Source: Alistipes sp. (lineage in GTDB: Bacteria > Bacteroidota > Bacteroidia > Bacteroidales > Rikenellaceae). Taken from it: a stretch of DNA of 49,157 bases. A program made the position numbers and the translations under genes. How positions within the stretch are numbered: position 1 is the stretch's first letter; every line of letters begins with the position of its first letter. The stretch spans positions 1-49,157 of the forward strand of contig JAFWYM010000026.1 in the NCBI GenBank assembly GCA_017517705.1, read 5' to 3'. Below are positions 44,781 through 49,157 of the stretch, in pieces. The notes beneath the pieces were generated by a model. That model saw nothing but the letters and a program-made list of their open reading frames with translations, was not told the origin of the DNA and ran no database searches.

Positions 44781-44817
44781 AAAAATATTGCCGATACTTT
44801 CGGGTATCGGCAATATT
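44781..44817 (-). terminator. Intrinsic terminator of maf-dpp11
   Basis: AATATTGCCGATAC pairs perfectly with GTATCGGCAATATT (14 bp) around a 6-nt loop; TTTTT follows on the minus strand. It lies 26 nt beyond the dpp11 stop. Confidence 0.9.
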
Positions 44818-44842
44818 CGCATATAGTATAACTTTTGGTCTA

Positions 44843-46867
44843 TTACAGACCCATCTCCTCGATAAGCCACTCGGCACCACCAACCTTGTCGATGACGAAC
44901 AACACGTAGCGGATGTCGCAGATGATATTGCGGCAGAGCGTCTCGTCGAACTCTATATCCGACATTGTCGAGAGCCATGTGCGGTCGAAGTTGATGCCTA
45001 TCAACTCGCCCTTGCCGTTGAGCACTGGAGAGCCCGAGTTGCCACCCGTAGTGTGGTTTGTGGCGATGAAGCATACGGGCACGGTGTACTTGCCATTGAG
45101 CGTGATACCCCAGCGTCCATAATCCTTCGCAGCGTATACGTCGCGTAGGCGCTGAGGAATGTTGTAGTCGTAGATGTCGGGGTTGTCCTTCTCCATGATA
45201 CCCTCGATGGTGGTCTGCGGCAGGTGGTACTCGCCATCGGCATATTCGTAGCCCGCAACCTTACCGTAGGCCACGCGCAACGTGAGGTTGGCATCGGGGA
45301 AGAAGGCACGCTTCGTGTCCCACTCCATAAGCGCCTTGACATAGGGGCGGAACCAGCGCTCGATGTCGGGGATGTTGCTCAGGTTGCGGTAGGTGTAGGG
45401 GCGTATCTGCTGCTGTATGGGAGCGATGGCGCGAACAAACTCGGTCATAGGATCGTTGGCTATGTCTGCCGTCTTGAAGCTCTCGAGGGTGCCGAGCGCG
45501 GTGTTGTCGTAGAGCCATGCGGCATACTCCTTAGCACCACCGTGGCGAGCAAAGAGGGCCTTGAGCTCCTCGCTGATATAGGTGCCCATAGCCTCGTACT
45601 CGCCAAGCATGGCGATGGCAATGGCGCGGTCTACATCCACCTGGAAATCCTTGTAGAAGAGCTCGATACGTGCCGCCTTATCCTCGGCTGAGAGCTTGTC
45701 GCTCAGCGCTATAGCCACGGCCTGCTGAAGCTCGATGCCACGGAGCGTCTCGCTATAGAGCTCATAGTTGAAGTAGCCCTCGATGTTACGCTCATAGGCT
45801 GCAGCGAGCGAGTCGAGCAGGTATGCCTTCTCGGGGTTATCCTTGCGGAAGCGTGCCTCGTAGGCGAGCTTCTTATCGTATGTGCCAAGGCGGTTGATGC
45901 CGAGCACCTCGCCCTGCCACTTCTTCCACGCATTGGCGATGTTGGCCTGCTTCGCTGCGTACTGTATGCGCACCTCGGCTGAGCTGCTCTGCGCAGCACC
46001 GATGATGTCTAGACGCTCGGTGCGCAGTGCTATCTTCGTGGGATCCGAGGTCTCGGCGATATACTTCACGGCATCCGATGTGATATACTCCTGCGTATTA
46101 CCGGGGAAGCCGTAAATCATCGTGAAGTCGCCCTCCTTGATGCCCGACGTGGAGATCTCGAAGTGACGCTTGGGCGTGTAGGGACGGTTGTCGGCGCTAT
46201 ATTCTGCGGGGTTGTTGTCCTTGTCGGCGTAGATGCGGAATACCGAGAAGTCGCCCGTATGGCGTGGCCATATCCAGTTGTCGTTGTCGGCACCAAACTT
46301 ACCAATAGTCGTCGGGGGCGTGCCCACAAGGCGCACGTCCGAGAACTCGCGGTAGACAAAGAGGTAGTAGATGTTGCCGTAGTACATCGACTCGACCTTA
46401 GCCTTGAGGCCTACCTCCTTAGCCTCAGCCTCGGCGATGATCTCCTCCCTTGTCTCGCCCGCAGCTATGCGCTCCGTGACGTCGTCCATGCGCTGCAGGA
46501 TGTGTACCTTGAGCCCGGGGCAGTAGAGCTCCTCGCTGTGGTTCATAGCCCAGAAGCCGTCGGTGAGGTAGTCGTGCTCCACGGTCGAGAGTGCCTGTAT
46601 GGCGTCGTAGCCGCAGTGGTGGTTAGTGAGGAGGAGACCCTTCTCTGTGATTATCTCGCCTGTGCAGCCGCCATCGAAGAGCACAACGGCGTCCTTCAGC
46701 GATGCCTGGTTGATAGAGTAGATGTCCTCGGCCGAGAGCTTGAAGCCCTTTGACTTCATATCCTTGATGCGTGACCCTATGAGTGAGGGTAGCCACATAC
46801 CCTTGTCGGCAACCGCCGAGAATGTCGTTGCAACGAGCAGAGCGACAATAAGAAGTGTTCTTTTCAT
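44843..46867 (-). CDS. dpp11: S46 family dipeptidyl-peptidase, Asp/Glu-specific (DPP11)
   Basis: 674 residues with a signal peptide; a periplasmic serine exopeptidase that removes N-terminal dipeptides. The triad segments are LLTNHHCGY (His83 or His84), NWIWPRHTGDFSVFR (catalytic Asp region, about 220) and TGGNSGSP with Ser611. The residue 18 positions after the Ser is Arg629 (INFDR). In Porphyromonas gingivalis the same spacing places Arg673 after Ser655 in DPP11 and Gly in DPP7, which sets Asp/Glu versus hydrophobic specificity. DPP11 is therefore preferred over DPP7. It follows maf by 26 nt on the same strand. Acidic dipeptides would feed peptide fermentation. Confidence 0.9.
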   Translation of the reverse strand: MKRTLLIVALLVATTFSAVADKGMWLPSLIGSRIKDMKSKGFKLSAEDIYSINQASLKDAVVLFDGGCTGEIITEKGLLLTNHHCGYDAIQALSTVEHDYLTDGFWAMNHSEELYCPGLKVHILQRMDDVTERIAAGETREEIIAEAEAKEVGLKAKVESMYYGNIYYLFVYREFSDVRLVGTPPTTIGKFGADNDNWIWPRHTGDFSVFRIYADKDNNPAEYSADNRPYTPKRHFEISTSGIKEGDFTMIYGFPGNTQEYITSDAVKYIAETSDPTKIALRTERLDIIGAAQSSSAEVRIQYAAKQANIANAWKKWQGEVLGINRLGTYDKKLAYEARFRKDNPEKAYLLDSLAAAYERNIEGYFNYELYSETLRGIELQQAVAIALSDKLSAEDKAARIELFYKDFQVDVDRAIAIAMLGEYEAMGTYISEELKALFARHGGAKEYAAWLYDNTALGTLESFKTADIANDPMTEFVRAIAPIQQQIRPYTYRNLSNIPDIERWFRPYVKALMEWDTKRAFFPDANLTLRVAYGKVAGYEYADGEYHLPQTTIEGIMEKDNPDIYDYNIPQRLRDVYAAKDYGRWGITLNGKYTVPVCFIATNHTTGGNSGSPVLNGKGELIGINFDRTWLSTMSDIEFDETLCRNIICDIRYVLFVIDKVGGAEWLIEEMGL

Positions 46868-46893
46868 ATAGCTTTAGGTTTTTTGTTTATTCG

Positions 46894-47508
46894 TTACATG
46901 TAGCATGAGGGTAGTGCCTCGATGAAGGCCTCCAGTTCGCGACATAGGCGCTGCACGGGCAGTCCCATGACGTTGTAGAACGAGCCCTCTATGGACTCTA
47001 TGCCCACATATCCTATCCACTCTTGTATGCCATAGGCCCCGGCCTTGTCCATCGGGCGGTAGTTGTCGACATAGTAGCGTATCTGTTCGTCGCTGAGCGT
47101 TGTGAAGCGCACGGTGCTACGTGCTGCGAAGGTATGCTCGCGCTCGGGTGTGCGTAGCGTCACGCCCGTTACTACGCAGTGTTCCTTGCCCGCGAGGGCT
47201 GCTATCATCGCGTATGCCTCCTCTTCATTGTGTGGCTTGCCGAGCACGCGACCTTCGAGCACTACGACCGTGTCGGCCGTGATTAGCAGGTCGTTGTATG
47301 CCAGGGGCGTAGGGTAGGCGTGGCTCTTGAGCTGCGATAGGTAGGGCGCCACATCCTCCGCTGCCAGCGACGCGGGATACTCCTCGTCGCACTCAAACTT
47401 CGAGGCTAAGCGATACTCTATGCCCGTTGCACGTAGCAGCTCGCGACGTCGCGGCGACGCTGAGGCAAGTATCACGTTGTATGATTTAAGTTTGTCGTGA
47501 AGTAACAT
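46894..47508 (-). CDS. maf: Maf-like nucleoside triphosphate pyrophosphatase
   Basis: 204 residues from the ATG at 47508. The longer GTG start at 47586 would add a low-complexity Val/Ser stretch encoded by a GAGTGT-type simple repeat, so it was dropped. Maf proteins hydrolyse dTTP, UTP or modified nucleotides to monophosphates. Motifs: the start ILASASPRRRELL (about 13-25), TADTVVVLEGRVLGKPHNEE (about 70-89) and DKAGAYGIQEW (about 155). It is first in a two-gene unit with dpp11; the link is probably not functional. Confidence 0.92.
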   Translation of the reverse strand: MLLHDKLKSYNVILASASPRRRELLRATGIEYRLASKFECDEEYPASLAAEDVAPYLSQLKSHAYPTPLAYNDLLITADTVVVLEGRVLGKPHNEEEAYAMIAALAGKEHCVVTGVTLRTPEREHTFAARSTVRFTTLSDEQIRYYVDNYRPMDKAGAYGIQEWIGYVGIESIEGSFYNVMGLPVQRLCRELEAFIEALPSCYM

Positions 47509-47771
47509 ATCTTTGTTCCCTTTTGTCAATGTCTTTGTACACACTTTCTCTATCTTACACACACTCACTCTCACACTCACTCTCACTCTCTCCTGCGATC
47601 TCCACAGCCGGTGCCCAACATCCTCTGCCTACTCCTTAGCCAGTGCAACCTTCTCTGCCACCTTCTCGGGCTACTCCTCAGCTACCTCTTCCTCCCTCTT
47701 CGAAGTGTTGCGGGTTAGTATCTCTATGTGCCCGCCCTGGTGGTGTGGGTGTAGTGTTGTTATTGTGCGTA
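47509..47771 (-). other. Leader region of maf with simple repeats
   Basis: The 263 bp between the maf start and the candidate -7 box contain a CACTCACTCT-type simple-sequence tract (47559-47594) and a purine-rich stretch on the minus strand that reads as Glu/Lys/Ala codons broken by two TAG stops. I see no intact gene; the reading could be chance low complexity. Confidence 0.45.
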
Positions 47772-47779
47772 CAAATATA
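47772..47779 (-). promoter_or_regulatory. Candidate -7 box of maf-dpp11
   Basis: TATATTTG on the minus strand fits TAnnTTTG, but no -33 TTG is at the usual spacing and the leader would be about 260 nt. Tentative. Confidence 0.35.
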
Positions 47780-47800
47780 GCAATTTTTTTCCATTAAAAA

Positions 47801-47900
47801 GAGACTGAATAAAAAGGGGACAGCCCATCGCCACGAAATTTGCCAAGCGTGAGCGGTGAAAAGGTACTTAAGCCTAAAACTACATCTTTTATGCAACCTC
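47801..47900 (-). mobile_element. MITE-like element, copy D (shorter)
   Basis: Begins GAGACTGAATAAAAAG and ends ATCTTTTATGCAACCTC, imperfect inverted repeats. The interior is shorter and partly replaced by sequence like the terminator apex (CAGCCCATCG), but ACTTAAGCCTAAAACTACAT resembles copy B. It lies 10 nt from hairpin D. Confidence 0.65.
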
Positions 47901-47910
47901 ATAACGAAAT

Positions 47911-47942
47911 GGGGATGACTAAATTACTTTTTAGTCATCCCC
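47911..47942. terminator. Repeat-family hairpin, copy D
   Basis: GGGGATGACTAA pairs with TTAGTCATCCCC. It lies 42 nt past the stop of the lipoprotein gene at 47985 and probably terminates it. Confidence 0.8.
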
Positions 47943-47984
47943 AATGTATTGTTTGTTATGTTGTTTGCTTTGCTATTAGGCTTT

Positions 47985-49046
47985 TTAGTCACCCCATGGG
48001 ATGACAATCTCGTCCTCGAAGCCCGGGTCGATACCGATACCGCCGGTACCGAATGATGTTGTAAGCATACGACCCTCGATTACAGTCTCCATGTTACGTT
48101 TCAGGGGCACTACGATACCTGTCCAGTGGCTTATCTCCTCGCCTATGACCTCACCCTTGTCGTTGACGGTTATATCGCCGTCGTAGAAGTACATGTTGAG
48201 CTTCACGTTTGTCTGCTTACCGTTCACGAATACGTAGTCGTAGAATAGCTCGAGTTCTCCGTCCTCGTCTATGCGTGCTGTTGTGGTGAATGTACGTGTC
48301 GGCTCGAAGTAGTTGGGCTTCTGTTCCTCGACGTTATAACCCGCAGATACATACTGCGTATATGTTATCACGGAGGTGATATTCTCTGCGTTGCCACCAC
48401 CATGTACGAAGTCGTTCATATCTGTTGTTATACACTTGAATCGACCCTTGGGGCGCTGAAGCTCTGTGTTGTATGTCACCACGAAGTCGCCATCGAGATA
48501 GTAGTATTCCTTGAGGTTTACGTCTATCATGTTTGTGAAGGCGTCCTTATCGTTGTTGTCGAGCACTACGATGTCTGAGTATAGAATCTTACGCAGGTCG
48601 TCCGTCTGGTAGTACCATGCTTCGCGCACATCGTCCTGTACGTAGTCGCACCATATTAGCACCTTGTACTCTGCGGGGTCTACGTTGAATGTCGCTGTGG
48701 CCTCGATTCGAGGGTCTGTGAGTGCCGAGTAGCGTATCTCGCGCTGTACAAATGTAGAGTGCGATGTAGTCACGCGGTAGAGGTCTATCACATAGCGCAA
48801 GCATACGGGCTCCTCGAAGCGTGTGCCCTTGAGTTCGGCGTTCTGCGTACGTACCACGTATGTTGTTCCGGTCTCGGCGTCACACTCCACCGTCACGAAG
48901 TGCTCGGGATGTGCTAGGTTGACAGAGCAGTTCACGATCAGCTCTATTGTGGGCAGACCGGGATACTCGTGGATGGTGCGGTCGCAACTCGACAATGCGA
49001 GCACCGACAGCAACATCAACACTATATGTTTCACTCTATCGAACAT
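47985..49046 (-). CDS. DUF6562-like / FimB-Mfa2-like lipoprotein
   Basis: 353 residues, lipobox Cys21 (LALSSC) followed by DRTIHEYP, as in fimbrial anchor-type lipoproteins. Segments align in order with residues 80-380 of the 1165-residue beta-helix protein: VCLRYVIDLYRV, PAEYKVLIWCDYVQD, RPKGRFKCITTDMNDF and VPLKRNMETVIEGRMLTTS. The end IDPGFEDEIVIPW is like its IDDNFAGE. The domain is here stand-alone. A role as a surface anchor or minor fimbrial component is possible. The gene's upstream region runs into the window edge. Confidence 0.75.
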   Translation of the reverse strand: MFDRVKHIVLMLLSVLALSSCDRTIHEYPGLPTIELIVNCSVNLAHPEHFVTVECDAETGTTYVVRTQNAELKGTRFEEPVCLRYVIDLYRVTTSHSTFVQREIRYSALTDPRIEATATFNVDPAEYKVLIWCDYVQDDVREAWYYQTDDLRKILYSDIVVLDNNDKDAFTNMIDVNLKEYYYLDGDFVVTYNTELQRPKGRFKCITTDMNDFVHGGGNAENITSVITYTQYVSAGYNVEEQKPNYFEPTRTFTTTARIDEDGELELFYDYVFVNGKQTNVKLNMYFYDGDITVNDKGEVIGEEISHWTGIVVPLKRNMETVIEGRMLTTSFGTGGIGIDPGFEDEIVIPWGD

Positions 49047-49130
49047 CTACTTATTATTAATATAGTATATTATCCTTTTTTTTCTGTACCTTTTCTATAC
49101 TTTATACTCTAATCGCCACTGCTATCTATC

Positions 49131-49157
49131 CACTCACTCACTCACTCACTCACTCAC
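49131..49157. repeat. (CACT)n tetranucleotide tract at the window edge
   Basis: Six perfect CACT units plus CAC run to the last base, so the full length is not seen. It lies about 85 nt upstream of the ATG at 49046, in its promoter or leader. No TAnnTTTG box is seen in 49047-49130. Confidence 0.8.

Larger units (their letters stand above)
44446..44842 (-). other. Long leader region of the beta-helix gene and downstream spacer
   Basis: Between the start at 44445 and the box at 44692 lies a leader of about 240 nt with no homologue of the microproteins and only ORFs of at most 16 codons. A run of C (44614-44622) stands out. Beyond the promoter the gap contains A/T-rich DNA and the terminator of dpp11. 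I saw no riboswitch consensus that I recognise. Confidence 0.5.

Noticed and set aside
47610-47702. Remnant of a Glu/Ala/Lys-rich gene on the minus strand upstream of maf, with two TAG stops
   Set aside because: Purine-rich low-complexity DNA gives Glu/Lys/Ala codons by chance; no recognisable domain or flanking coding sequence.

Overview
The window reads as chromosomal DNA of a member of the Bacteroidota, most likely Bacteroidales. An Alistipes/Rikenellaceae-like gut commensal is my guess and is not proven by the sequence. The reasons are the many promoters of the Bacteroidetes type (-7 box TAnnTTTG, -33 TTG), and the families present: BACON domains, fimbrillin-like lipoproteins, SusE/SusF-like modules, a FISUMP domain, an S46 dipeptidyl-peptidase and tryptophanase. 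There is one tRNA gene (CAT anticodon). I see no rRNA, CRISPR array, phage, plasmid backbone or transposase gene.

Layout. 1-5338: a three-gene minus-strand operon of cell-surface proteins (small lipoprotein, coiled-coil/barrel protein, BACON-LRR lipoprotein) behind a long structured leader. 5806-17165: mostly housekeeping genes (truA, tnaA, asd, a class A penicillin-binding protein, a large metallopeptidase-like outer-membrane protein, an ABC exporter pair). 17524-22400: a microprotein followed by two multi-domain carbohydrate-binding-like lipoproteins. 22804-25603: a porin and a GATE-domain membrane protein. 25837-28069: a second microprotein followed by a fimbrillin-like lipoprotein. 28353-32380: a FISUMP lipoprotein and an LRR lipoprotein. 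32694-36367: tRNA, a lipoprotein, plsX-rpmF-yceD and a small unknown gene. 36634-49046: a BACON lipoprotein, groES-groEL, a small HTH gene, a 1165-residue beta-helix lipoprotein, dpp11-maf and a lipoprotein related to the N-terminus of the beta-helix protein.

Working together. About ten genes encode exported lipoproteins (signal peptide plus Cys) built from adhesion or glycan-binding folds, with no SusC/SusD pair in view, so the window is rich in orphan surface-display units. The porin and GATE protein are likely an uptake unit, and DPP11 with tryptophanase fits peptide and amino-acid fermentation.

The most unusual content is of two kinds. First, two homologous 45-47 residue microproteins each sit first in a transcript, directly upstream of a fimbrillin-like lipoprotein, behind the same -7 box (TACTTTTG). 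Second, the gaps between genes hold several small repeat families: seven copies of one terminator-like hairpin, four of them at a fixed 9-10 nt from a 100-120 bp MITE-like element; a twin-palindrome repeat with an exact 51-nt spacer found at both 0 and 40.6 kb; and two terminators sharing one hairpin apex. Start codons of several genes were moved from the longest ORF on the basis of promoter position or signal peptide.
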